A program made the translations under genes and the position numbers. From positions 1-44,483 of the IMG/VR virus record IMGVR_UViG_3300023180_006444: a DNA stretch of 44,483 nucleotides, one strand, 5' to 3'. Origin of the DNA: a virus. Numbering within the stretch: position 1 is the first letter of the stretch; each line of letters starts with the position of its first letter. The notes under the pieces were generated by a model. The model was not told the DNA's origin, did no database searches, and saw nothing but the letters and a program-made list of their open reading frames with translations. Positions 16,103-23,218 of this stretch are shown here, one piece after another.

Positions 16103-17088
16103 GATTCTAACCTCGCATTAAAAGGCTCAACATACAGTTGTGCCTGCTCACTAATCCTATTTAAATCGTACTTGCCACAGAACCTCATGAATCTGATTCC
16201 AACCTGATCTATGCTCTTGTTCTCTGCTTTTGCCTGTGCAATCGTTTGATCAAGTTCTTCCACTATGGCCTCTGGTTGTGCGTGTAGATCTACTAGTGCC
16301 CTGTTCCTTTCGTAGTCTTCAAGTACCCTGTGTTCGTTGCCGTCATGGTCTAGCCATTTGCTCAACATCAGGTTGTTCCATGTGTAGCCTTTTTCTTTGC
16401 GATCCGCGAATGCTTCCTGTAATCCTATCTTGTTCTTTGTGCCCTTTGTACGCACACCTGGGTATGCTGAAAATATGTTATCACTGGGATCGCCCCTCAT
16501 GGCCTTCTCAAACACTATCCATTCTGTGTCCGGTGCAGGTTTGGGTGCTTTCAATTTCTTGTCTATCACAGGGTTGCCTGTTTTAGCGTCAAACCATCCT
16601 TCATGTGTGAGTGTGGTCTCGTTGACACCATTGTATTGTTTCACACGTGGTGTGATAAGTTGATTTAGATCCTTGTCTGTGCTTATGATCACGTGTTCCT
16701 GGTCAGGATGTTTGTCTATCCATCTTGCTATGAGATCGTCCGCTTCTGTCCTAGGATTTCTCAATACTGTCGCATTAGTTTTAGTTTTCACGAAGTCAAC
16801 GAAGTCGTCATATACTTCCCAGAACACTTCATTCTCTTCCTTTTCCTTTTCAGTCATTGCATCCGCCATTTCCTTACGGTTACGTTTATATGGTGCGTAT
16901 ATGTCTTTACGGAATGATCTGCCTTCAAGACAGAACACAACATGAGTGCCGCCAAAGTCTTGCCACGCCTTCTTAATCGAGTTCATCATGATGTGTATGG
17001 CCATACCTACCTTCTCAGAAGTGTCTCCTCTGATCACGTGCCTAGCACGAAAGAATGTGTTTGCTGTGTCTACTAGTATGTGTGCCAA
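16099..17088 (-). CDS. rnh: RNase H / 5'-3' exonuclease, T4 Rnh-like (FEN superfamily)
   Basis: A 329-residue nuclease matching T4 Rnh (305 residues), which removes RNA primers from Okazaki fragments. Metal-binding acidic motifs are spread as in the FEN family: LVDTANTFFR at the start, YKRNRKEM in the arch region, TEADDLIARW, STDKDLNQL and RGDPSDNIF. The C-terminal helix-hairpin region follows. The start appears to be TTG 17088, preceded by GGGG; no in-frame ATG gives the first metal-binding Asp. It acts with the polymerase and clamp encoded about 22-26 kb further right in this window. Confidence 0.85.
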   Translation of the reverse strand: MAHILVDTANTFFRARHVIRGDTSEKVGMAIHIMMNSIKKAWQDFGGTHVVFCLEGRSFRKDIYAPYKRNRKEMADAMTEKEKEENEVFWEVYDDFVDFVKTKTNATVLRNPRTEADDLIARWIDKHPDQEHVIISTDKDLNQLITPRVKQYNGVNETTLTHEGWFDAKTGNPVIDKKLKAPKPAPDTEWIVFEKAMRGDPSDNIFSAYPGVRTKGTKNKIGLQEAFADRKEKGYTWNNLMLSKWLDHDGNEHRVLEDYERNRALVDLHAQPEAIVEELDQTIAQAKAENKSIDQVGIRFMRFCGKYDLNRISEQAQLYVEPFNARLES

Positions 17089-17089
17089 A

Positions 17090-17224
17090 TTAACCCCACC
17101 AGTTCTGTGTGAACTTGGGAAGTTTCTTTTTGATAGGAGTCCATATCGCCGCCTCGGCTCTACCTATGAATTTAGGCCTAGGAACCATCCAACCAATAAA
17201 AACACCAAGTAAAAAATAACCCAT
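17090..17224 (-). CDS. Tiny membrane protein, 44 aa
   Basis: ATG 17224 overlaps the preceding stop (TAATG) and the frame ends two bases before the TTG start of RNase H. The product starts with a membrane segment (MGYFLLGVFIGWMVP) and continues with a basic tail containing AEAAIWTPIKKKLPKF and ending NWWG. It fills what would otherwise be a 135-base gap between tightly packed genes. Likely a small inner-membrane protein with a cytoplasmic tail. Function unknown. Confidence 0.55.
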   Translation of the reverse strand: MGYFLLGVFIGWMVPRPKFIGRAEAAIWTPIKKKLPKFTQNWWG

Positions 17225-17553
17225 TATGATACCTCAGTTTTTCCGTCGTCTCTTCTATTGATCTGTACGTATCCAGATCCAGTGACATCTATGCCTTGTT
17301 CGTTTCCTATGGTCCTACAAAGTGTCTGGAACCATCTGTCAACGATCTCCTCTTCACTTGCACCTTCATAACCAGATTGTTTTAACATGTTTACGAACTC
17401 ATCATTCCAATCCAGTTCAAAGAAACCATTCCTAGGATTCTCAGGGTTTACATTAAGATTAAGAACTTTTACAATTGGTTCTTCGCTCTTCTTTTTAGAC
17501 CCTTTGCTTGTCTTTTTCTTGATAGTTGTTTTAGTTGTTTTTTTTACTTTCAT
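17224..17553 (-). CDS. Conserved phage protein with Lys-rich N-terminus, 109 aa
   Basis: The first 26 residues are almost all Lys, Thr and Ser (KKTTKTTIKKKT), then a folded part has LNVNPENPRNGFFELDWNDEFVNMLKQSGYEGASEEEIVDRWFQTLCRTI. It ends with a beta-like stretch (GSGYVQINRRDDG). I recall the FELDWNDEFVxxL pattern in T4-like phage proteins of unknown function. The basic tail suggests nucleic-acid contact. A TATAAT box ends only 7 bases before the start codon. Confidence 0.65.
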   Translation of the reverse strand: MKVKKTTKTTIKKKTSKGSKKKSEEPIVKVLNLNVNPENPRNGFFELDWNDEFVNMLKQSGYEGASEEEIVDRWFQTLCRTIGNEQGIDVTGSGYVQINRRDDGKTEVS

Positions 17554-17560
17554 ATATCTA

Positions 17561-17589
17561 ATTATACACTATTTTTTAGATTTCCACAA
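17561..17589 (-). promoter_or_regulatory. Possible promoter TTGTGG-N17-TATAAT (leaderless?)
   Basis: On the minus strand TATAAT (17566-17561) lies 17 bases after a weak TTGTGG (17589-17584). The expected start of the RNA would be within about a base of ATG 17553, so any transcript would have almost no leader. It overlaps the end of the upstream gene. Confidence 0.35.
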
Positions 17590-18501
17590 GTGGAAAGGAT
17601 TAGGAATGTTGTTAAATGTTGGTAAATTTGGGTTCATTGCTTTGTAGTGTTGTGGATAATGTTTCAACCACTCCGATATCTCGCCACTTGATCTAAAAAA
17701 TTGATTGCACATTGGGACAATAGTATATTCGTAATTTTTTTCTAACCATGCTGAAATAAATGCTTGTTCCACCACATCTAGATCTTTGATGTTGATATCT
17801 ATGTTGTCACCTATGGCTTTTATTACATCGAGTGCTCTATCTTTTGTATCTATAAAATTCAAACCAGTAGCAAAATTATCAAACACGTTTTCATCTGATA
17901 TATCTAAATTTAATTTCAAATATTCGTTTGCCTGCTTCAGTGTCATGAAAAATTTTGTCTTGTCCCAAAAACTGCTGACAGGAAAACAAAAAGTTTTTCT
18001 TGGTAGGTTGTTCCTAAGTTTGGTATCAAGCTCAATAAATCCGTTCTTGTCAGGGTCTAGGAAAGACAGTTTGTAAAAATCACGCATTATGAATTTAGGG
18101 ACTGTGCTTTTTGCTAGATCTAGGTTATAGTATTTTTTGAATTTATTTGCCCAACGGAAGTTCTTTAAAAACTCCGTGTTCGGTTGTACGTCATTCTTAG
18201 TGACATCAACTTTGTGATCTCCTGCTCTCATAGTAACCCATCTTTCAAGATACAACAAATCTTCTTTCTCTATTGTTATAAGGATGTGAGGTTCGTTTTC
18301 GTTTTCGAAAAAAGGTTCAGATGTGTTGGGATGATAACGATACACTAGATCCGAATAATTTAAATCAATGTGAGATGTGTTATTTTTTGTAAATGGTGTC
18401 GCAATAATTTTAGGGGTGTGCTTACAGAATTTGTCTATGCAGAAACGTAGGAAGTTGCCATGAGTACCTCCTTGGAAGGCGATATTCACTCTGTCTTTCA
18501 T
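17569..18501 (-). CDS. Conserved protein with P-loop-like N-terminus, 310 aa (paralog of 23219-24187)
   Basis: It begins MKDRVNIAFQGGTHGNFLRFCIDKF. The GGTHGNFLR loop after a beta strand resembles nucleotide or PAPS-binding loops of sulfotransferases, but the match is weak. A later paired motif is KFIMRDFYKLSFLDPDKNG. The end KAMNPNLPTFNNIPNPFHLW is nearly identical to the paralog at 23219-24187. The two copies flank the queE, amidinotransferase and yhhQ block. The start overlaps the QueE-like stop (TAATG). A sulfotransferase-like role is a guess. Confidence 0.65.
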   Translation of the reverse strand: MKDRVNIAFQGGTHGNFLRFCIDKFCKHTPKIIATPFTKNNTSHIDLNYSDLVYRYHPNTSEPFFENENEPHILITIEKEDLLYLERWVTMRAGDHKVDVTKNDVQPNTEFLKNFRWANKFKKYYNLDLAKSTVPKFIMRDFYKLSFLDPDKNGFIELDTKLRNNLPRKTFCFPVSSFWDKTKFFMTLKQANEYLKLNLDISDENVFDNFATGLNFIDTKDRALDVIKAIGDNIDINIKDLDVVEQAFISAWLEKNYEYTIVPMCNQFFRSSGEISEWLKHYPQHYKAMNPNLPTFNNIPNPFHLWKSKK

Positions 18502-19400
18502 TATGTTCCTATGGCGTTACCAAATAGATATACGTGTACCCTTGCTGATACATTGTATCCTCTCTTGAATGCTTCTTCCGCCACCTGTCCTGCTGTTGTG
18601 GTCTGTTCTTCTTCCCGTGCACCTGTTGGCATTATCCATACTGGCCAGTCAATTCCTGCTTCTCTGAATTTCCTGACTGTGTTTTCTAGTTCTTCCCATT
18701 CTCGTCTACTTGCACCCACGACGAACTTCAGTTGTCCTCTATCACTACACTCTGCGTATTCCTTCACGTTATCGGGCTTGATTGCTTTTTCAGTTTTCTC
18801 GCCGGACACTGTAAACAGTTTGGGGCTCACACTAAAAAATATCTCTTCAGGAGTGTCCTTGACCCATTGCTTGAATGGTTCTGTTAGTTTCTGTGTGCCA
18901 TTTGTCTCAAATGTCATCGAACTTGGCAAGTTAGCTCTCTGTTCTAGTGACTTGTATATGCCCATACTTGCGGCCTGACCTGTTACCATCAACGGTTCAC
19001 CGCCCGTGAAACACAGGTGTTGATGTTGCCTCGAGTTAGGATGTAGGAACAAGCCATTTTGGTTAGTGTCTGTCTTCAGTATGTCTACTATCTTGTCTGC
19101 TAGTACTGTGGGCGTTTCATATCCCATCAACTTCTTGAACTTCTTTGCCCAGGTGTAACTGGAATCACAACCTTTCTCCCACACCGGCAAGTCCTCCACC
19201 CTCTTGACACTGTCAACGTCAAAGTCCTCGAATGGAAGTTCGTATGTGTTTGGGTCTGTGGGGTCTTTCTGTCCAAATCCATTGCACTGCAAATTGCAAA
19301 GGAAGAATCTTATCCAGGCTGTTGGTGTGCCTGTGTAGTGTCCCTCACCTTGTATGCTGTGGAATATCTCTGAATAGTAATATTTCTTTTCTACTTCCAT
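18501..19400 (-). CDS. queE: QueE-like 7-carboxy-7-deazaguanine synthase (radical SAM)
   Basis: A 299-residue enzyme expected to convert 6-carboxy-tetrahydropterin to 7-carboxy-7-deazaguanine. It opens with YYSEIFHSIQGEGHYTGTPTAWIRFFLC, the QueE substrate loop. The cluster motif is split: Cys35 and Cys39 (CNLQC) are followed only after 38 residues by Cys78 in GCDSSYTW, which matches the third Cys of the usual WCDSxxTW. FTGGEPL and FETNGTQ follow, as in QueE. I recall the same insertion in marine T4-like phages. It lies between the DUF6614-like gene (10-base overlap) and a P-loop-like protein. With FolE and DpdA in the window, a DNA-modification role is likely. Confidence 0.82.
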   Translation of the reverse strand: MEVEKKYYYSEIFHSIQGEGHYTGTPTAWIRFFLCNLQCNGFGQKDPTDPNTYELPFEDFDVDSVKRVEDLPVWEKGCDSSYTWAKKFKKLMGYETPTVLADKIVDILKTDTNQNGLFLHPNSRQHQHLCFTGGEPLMVTGQAASMGIYKSLEQRANLPSSMTFETNGTQKLTEPFKQWVKDTPEEIFFSVSPKLFTVSGEKTEKAIKPDNVKEYAECSDRGQLKFVVGASRREWEELENTVRKFREAGIDWPVWIMPTGAREEEQTTTAGQVAEEAFKRGYNVSARVHVYLFGNAIGT

Positions 19401-19813
19401 ATTTCCGGATCTACCCTTTTTGTCGCTTCGACTATTTCTTTAATTGTAAACTGTTTGTTGTTTTCTGTCAACTTGGGTTTATTTAGATTATCTGGAAAAT
19501 CTCTGTAAAGAAAGTGTTGTATCGTCTCGGTATCAACAAATTGATTGAATCCCACGTGTGTTTTATCAACACCTTTGTCTGCTATGGTAACATCCATTGC
19601 GTCATCAAGTTGTTGCATTGATTCAAACTCCATGTCTATCCTGAATTCCGGCAAGTCCATTGATCTGAAACCCAACTTCATCCTAGTGATCCTGTAGGTG
19701 ATCATTTTATCGTGTTGTACAAGTTTATCAAGAAACAATTTCATTTTAGCAACGAAATCGTGTGCCGAGATGTTTTCTTTATGGTCCGCGTATATCGTGT
19801 ATATGTTAGCCAA
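19391..19813 (-). CDS. DUF6614-like protein, 140 aa
   Basis: The frame starts at TTG 19813, overlapping the amidinotransferase stop by 8 bases. It reads NIYTIYADHKENISAHDF, then YRITRMKLGFRSMDLPEFRIDMEFESMQQLDDA. This matches my memory of DUF6614, a small family seen in marine and soil bacteria with the YRITRxKLGF pattern. Position before QueE could suggest QueD, but the zinc His pattern of that family is absent. A truncated second copy of the 5' end lies at 21276-21398, after the other amidinotransferase. The pairing repeated twice suggests the two proteins work together. Confidence 0.65.
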   Translation of the reverse strand: MANIYTIYADHKENISAHDFVAKMKLFLDKLVQHDKMITYRITRMKLGFRSMDLPEFRIDMEFESMQQLDDAMDVTIADKGVDKTHVGFNQFVDTETIQHFLYRDFPDNLNKPKLTENNKQFTIKEIVEATKRVDPEIWK

Positions 19814-20828
19814 AGTAATCCTCTTGTGTGCCTTCTCTGTACAAATCCTGTGTTATGCAGTGTACTCCACCATCCCAGAAATACCTGTGCCTAAAGTTGA
19901 AAATTATAGGCTCAACTTTGTGCTTCTTGAAATGGTCAAACACTTCCTTGTTGTAATTATTGCATATTATTGTATTCTCATTTATTGACAACATATTGAC
20001 ATCGAACACAGTCTCTTCAACATACCCTACCCAGTCATCCAGCCATAAATTTACAAAGTTTATAAGATCATTGTTGTCTTCCTCATTTTCTATCCACCAC
20101 CTACCTCCGACTTTTTGTTTAATCTTAAGGAAACCGTCTACTTTCTTCCAGCTCTGCTCGGGTAGGTATAACACGTCCCATCCGGGGAATTCTTTTTCAT
20201 AGTCCTGCACGTCCTTTAACGTCACAATACAACCTGGTTTTACTAAGCAGAAAGATCCATCTGAATGATAACCTCTTTGTGATGTGTGTACTCTGAAGTT
20301 CTCTGCCTCCAGTCGACTCTTCATATAATTGATACGTTCAATGCACTGCTGTTTGGTGCCCTTGCCGTGCCGGGTTCTTTGTGGCCTGCAGTCCCAGAAT
20401 ATGTCCTTGCCGCACCTTGCCATGAAAGCAGTACTAGTTAGACACTCTTCGTAGTCCCAATTGTTGATGTACACATTTTTTTTGTCGATTTGTTTTAGTA
20501 CACTGCCATAGAAATTGGTTGGATGTGTTGCATAAAAAGTTTCGCCAATCACAGCAAAATGATCTCTAGGACATACAGGTGGCCGACCATAATAGTCCGC
20601 ATCGAATTTCGATTCATCAAATTCGGGCCTGTATGTTTTTACATCTGCCTTCGTGAGGATATCTATTAGTGCTTGGTAATCTTCTTCGGTTTCGTCTGCG
20701 ATTCTTCTCAACGGATCAGATATCTTAGTGTTTTTGATATTACGTTTGAAGAAATCATTACTGAAATTTTTTCCTACGAGACAGTGTTTCAGAGGATGAA
20801 AGGAGGCATATCCTTTTATAGGGATCAT
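19806..20828 (-). CDS. Glycine amidinotransferase-like enzyme, copy 1
   Basis: A 340-residue member of the amidinotransferase/dimethylargininase superfamily, which moves the amidino group of arginine to an amine or hydrolyses guanidino compounds. RPPVCPRDH (82-90), GYHSDGSF with likely catalytic His188, and GGVHCITQDLYREG with nucleophile Cys324 match the family layout. It is close in sequence to copy 2 at 21391-22413. It follows a cupin gene by one base and precedes the DUF6614-like gene with an overlap. The acceptor is unknown; glycine is only the family default. A cytosolic enzyme, as no signal or membrane segment is seen. Confidence 0.82.
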   Translation of the reverse strand: MIPIKGYASFHPLKHCLVGKNFSNDFFKRNIKNTKISDPLRRIADETEEDYQALIDILTKADVKTYRPEFDESKFDADYYGRPPVCPRDHFAVIGETFYATHPTNFYGSVLKQIDKKNVYINNWDYEECLTSTAFMARCGKDIFWDCRPQRTRHGKGTKQQCIERINYMKSRLEAENFRVHTSQRGYHSDGSFCLVKPGCIVTLKDVQDYEKEFPGWDVLYLPEQSWKKVDGFLKIKQKVGGRWWIENEEDNNDLINFVNLWLDDWVGYVEETVFDVNMLSINENTIICNNYNKEVFDHFKKHKVEPIIFNFRHRYFWDGGVHCITQDLYREGTQEDYFG

Positions 20829-20829
20829 G

Positions 20830-21225
20830 TTATTTCTTCTTGTTCTTGTCCAGTCTCACGACTTTACCGTCAACATCTTTGAGATGTCCGACTGATTCTC
20901 TCTGGATATCATGCACTGAAAAATTCGCCCAGTACAGTTCAAACGCAACGCCATCCTCTAGTCCCTCGAAAGAGTGGTATAGTCCCGGCTTCACAGCAGT
21001 GAAATCTCCTGGATTCAGTATTGTCTCGTCCACTAGATCGTAGTCCTTCTGCCACACCCTGATCTTCATCTGTCCACTCATCACATAGAAGCCGTTCCAC
21101 TTCCATTCGTGCAGGTGTTTGCTACACACTCCACCCTTCTTGTAATCGATCCTGTGGAACTCCAGTGAGTTGTTTGCTAATATGAGCTCTGTTTCGCCCC
21201 AAATTTTTCCTGCTTTGTTTGACAT
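20830..21225 (-). CDS. Cupin-domain protein, 131 aa
   Basis: A single small beta-barrel cupin. Motif 1 is CSKHLHEWKWNGFYVMSGQMKI, with metal-binding His37 and His39. Motif 2 is NPGDFTAVKPGLYHSFEGLEDG. Such proteins are sugar isomerases, dioxygenases or sensors. The IDYKKGGVCSKHLHEW start resembles phosphomannose isomerase-type cupins. It is the first gene after the promoter at 21250-21279 and lies one base before the amidinotransferase. This suggests a shared pathway. The reaction is unknown. Confidence 0.75.
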   Translation of the reverse strand: MSNKAGKIWGETELILANNSLEFHRIDYKKGGVCSKHLHEWKWNGFYVMSGQMKIRVWQKDYDLVDETILNPGDFTAVKPGLYHSFEGLEDGVAFELYWANFSVHDIQRESVGHLKDVDGKVVRLDKNKKK

Positions 21226-21249
21226 AAATTTTGTACCTTCCTATTCGAT

Positions 21250-21279
21250 ATTATATAGGATATTTAGATGAGTTGTCAA
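21250..21279 (-). promoter_or_regulatory. Sigma70-like promoter TTGACA-N18-TATAAT (twin 1)
   Basis: On the minus strand TTGACA (21279-21274) and TATAAT (21255-21250) are 18 bases apart (16 if TATATA is used). The spacer contains TCTAAATA, one base off the T4 late box TATAAATA. The sequence is nearly identical to the promoter at 22433-22462. The -35 box overlaps the stop codon of the truncated DUF6614-like gene. Confidence 0.78.
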
Positions 21280-21398
21280 TAGGGGAGCATTTTCTTTTGT
21301 AAAACTAATTTGTCAAGGAACAATTTCATTTTGCCAACAAATTCGTAGGCAGTGGTATTGTCCTTATGATCTGCATATATTGTGTAAACGTTAGCCAA
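21276..21398 (-). pseudogene. Truncated DUF6614-like gene (relic of tandem duplication)
   Basis: From TTG 21398 the frame reads MANVYTIYADHKDNTTAYEF, then VGKMKLFLDKL, and stops after 40 residues. This matches the first 32 residues of the 140-residue protein at 19391-19813, including the same TTG start overlapping an amidinotransferase stop. After LDKL the match is lost, and the TGA lies inside the TTGACA of the next promoter. It is best explained as the left-over end of a tandem duplication. A short peptide could still be made. Confidence 0.8.
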
Positions 21399-22413
21399 AA
21401 TAGTCCTCCATGGTTCCTTCTCTGTAAAGGTCCTGTGTTATGCAGTGTATTCCACCATCCCAGAAGTACCTATGTCTGAAGTTGAATATTATGGGTTCCA
21501 CCTTATGTTTTTTCAAAAAATCAAAAATATCTTTATTGTAGTTGTTACATATTATTGTGTTCTCGTCCAGCGATAGCATGTTGACATCAAAAACAGTTTC
21601 CTCGACAAATCCAACCCAATCATTTAGCCAGGTGTTAATGAAATCAATCAATTGGTCGTTGTGCTCTTCACCTTTGAGCCACCATCGACCGCCAACTTTG
21701 TTTTTTATTTCTAAAAAAGGATCTACTTTTCTAAAACTTTGATCTGGAACATATAAGACCTCCCAATTTGGAAACATTTCAGAATAATCTTGGATGTCGT
21801 ATAAGGTTACTATGCAACCTGGTTTAACAACACAAAAGGATCCATCATTATGATATCCTCTGCGTGACACGTGAACACGAAACCCCTCTTCTATCCATTT
21901 ATTCTTATAATGGTTCACAAAACCTGCAGTGTCTTTTCCTTCCTTCCATGCGACATCCCAAAAAAGATCTTTGCCTACACGTGTGATCGTGGCTGTGCTT
22001 ACTGAGTCGTTTGGTAAATCTTTTCCATAACACGTTCTTATTTCAATTTGCTTTCTATCAATTTGTTTAAGAACGTCTGCGTAACCTTGTGTACCATTGG
22101 ATACTGTATATAATTTTTCACCTATGACAGCGAAATGGTCTCTAGGATTGACAGGCGGTCTATTAATGTTTTTAAGTGATCCATATTTTTCTATGTCTAG
22201 AAAACTTCTGTGAGTTACTACACCAGCATCTTTAAGTATTTTTTCGAGATTTACATAATCTTCTTCGGTTTCCTCGGAAATTCTTTTCAAAGGATCCATT
22301 ATTTTATCGTTATTGTATATAGGAAGGTCACTGAACCATTGCTCTTTGAATCCTGATCCTACCCAACAGTGTTTGAGAGGATGGAAGGTAGCATATCCTT
22401 TAATTGGAATCAT
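21391..22413 (-). CDS. Glycine amidinotransferase-like enzyme, copy 2
   Basis: A 340-residue paralog of copy 1, the same length and with both ends nearly identical (MIPIKGYATFHPLKHC and DLYREGTMEDYFG). Family residues are kept: NPRDHFAVIG, GYHNDGSF for the catalytic His and GGIHCITQD for the nucleophile Cys. The middle (about 60-180) is more diverged, which suggests a changed acceptor rather than a dead copy. It has its own promoter (22433-22462) and is followed by the truncated DUF6614-like relic. A+T content is higher than in copy 1. Confidence 0.82.
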   Translation of the reverse strand: MIPIKGYATFHPLKHCWVGSGFKEQWFSDLPIYNNDKIMDPLKRISEETEEDYVNLEKILKDAGVVTHRSFLDIEKYGSLKNINRPPVNPRDHFAVIGEKLYTVSNGTQGYADVLKQIDRKQIEIRTCYGKDLPNDSVSTATITRVGKDLFWDVAWKEGKDTAGFVNHYKNKWIEEGFRVHVSRRGYHNDGSFCVVKPGCIVTLYDIQDYSEMFPNWEVLYVPDQSFRKVDPFLEIKNKVGGRWWLKGEEHNDQLIDFINTWLNDWVGFVEETVFDVNMLSLDENTIICNNYNKDIFDFLKKHKVEPIIFNFRHRYFWDGGIHCITQDLYREGTMEDYFG

Positions 22414-22432
22414 GTTACTTTTTCTTATTTGT

Positions 22433-22462
22433 ATTATATAGGGTATTTAGATGAGTTGTCAA
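22433..22462 (-). promoter_or_regulatory. Sigma70-like promoter TTGACA-N18-TATAAT (twin 2)
   Basis: On the minus strand TTGACA (22462-22457) and TATAAT (22438-22433) are 18 bases apart, with TCTAAATA in the spacer. The block from GCTCCCC through TATAATA differs from twin 1 at only about two or three positions over roughly 40 bases. It drives amidinotransferase copy 2 with a leader of about 14 bases. Confidence 0.78.
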
Positions 22463-22463
22463 T

Positions 22464-22484
22464 GGGGGAGCAAAAAACTCCCCC
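22464..22484 (-). other. GC-rich hairpin after yhhQ
   Basis: A perfect 7-base inverted repeat (GGGGGAG and CTCCCCC) with a 7-base loop lies just after the yhhQ stop and just before the next promoter. On the minus strand the T run is in the loop, not after the stem, so it is not a standard terminator. Only its promoter-side arm (GCTCCCC) is kept at the twin promoter. Confidence 0.5.
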
Positions 22485-22491
22485 TGGATGA

Positions 22492-23142
22492 CTATTTCTT
22501 CTTCTTGCCAATTACTTGCAGTCTTTTCAATAGTATACCATATGCTGGTAAGAATACTATCAATCCAACAACAATCTTGGTCAAAGTGTTGTTTTGGGCA
22601 ACAACGTGCCAGTTTGCACCAATCCACGATAGGTTACCTTCTGCATCCAACGATCCTGCGAACGCCACATAAAAGAATGAATATGTATCAATTATGTTTG
22701 CCGCAATAGTTGATAATGCCGGTGCCGCCCACCAATTGTCAGATCTTTCCCTGATCGCTTGGAAAACGTACACGTCAAGCATGGTACCGATTGCGTATGC
22801 TGTACCTGATGCGAATCCAACCCTGTATGCGTGTGGATCACCCAGTGCCAACAGTACCAGTACTGATGCCACGATAGCCGGAATAATCGCCATTGCAACA
22901 ACGGCCCTTCCTGCTTCTTTGCCAACCAACCTGACCGTCAAGTCAGTTGCGACCACCACGATCGGGAATGTGAATGCCGCCGCCGCAAGTGGGAAAGATC
23001 CAAACAATGGAAGGTCCGCGCCTGGGAACAGATCAAATCTGATCGTGACTAGATAATTCGACACAGCGATCACTATCGTGTGTAGGATAACTAGATTTCT
23101 TACAAGTGTCTTGTCGACACCCGCTAGTAGTGATTTAAACAT
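22492..23142 (-). CDS. yhhQ: YhhQ-family queuosine precursor transporter
   Basis: A 216-residue integral membrane protein with about six transmembrane segments, matching the YhhQ/VUT (DUF165) family, known in bacteria to import preQ0 and preQ1. Recognisable parts are the N-terminal helix with VIAVSNYLVTIRF, the segment FTFPIVVVATDLTVRLVGKEAGR, and ASGTAYAIGTMLDVYVFQAIRER, the family hallmark. The C-terminus is basic (KKKK). It has a strong promoter and AAGGAGG before the ATG. In a phage with FolE, QueE-like and DpdA proteins, it probably supplies 7-deazaguanine precursor for DNA modification by raising uptake in the host inner membrane. Confidence 0.85.
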   Translation of the reverse strand: MFKSLLAGVDKTLVRNLVILHTIVIAVSNYLVTIRFDLFPGADLPLFGSFPLAAAAFTFPIVVVATDLTVRLVGKEAGRAVVAMAIIPAIVASVLVLLALGDPHAYRVGFASGTAYAIGTMLDVYVFQAIRERSDNWWAAPALSTIAANIIDTYSFFYVAFAGSLDAEGNLSWIGANWHVVAQNNTLTKIVVGLIVFLPAYGILLKRLQVIGKKKK

Positions 23143-23177
23143 TAATCCTCCTTAAGGTTTTTGTTTAATGTAGTGTG

Positions 23178-23207
23178 ATTTTAGCAGATTTACCAAGTGT
23201 GTGTCAA
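23178..23207 (-). promoter_or_regulatory. Sigma70-like promoter TTGACA-N18-TAAAAT
   Basis: On the minus strand TTGACA (23207-23202) is followed by 18 bases ending TGC and then TAAAAT (23183-23178), an extended -10 arrangement. The leader to ATG 23142 is about 30 bases and carries AAGGAGG. It serves yhhQ. Confidence 0.72.
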
Positions 23208-23218
23208 CAAACAATAGT

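Noticed and set aside
19391-19813. QueD by position next to the QueE-like gene
   Set aside because: No zinc HxH pair or other QueD pattern; the sequence fits DUF6614. A better QueD-like candidate is at 34569-34994.
22464-22484. Rho-independent terminator after yhhQ
   Set aside because: The stem is good, but on the transcribed strand the T run lies in the loop and no T tract follows the stem.
22415-22627. Short minus-strand frame covering the yhhQ 3' end and the twin promoter
   Set aside because: It is a shadow of yhhQ in another frame and would cover the hairpin and promoter.
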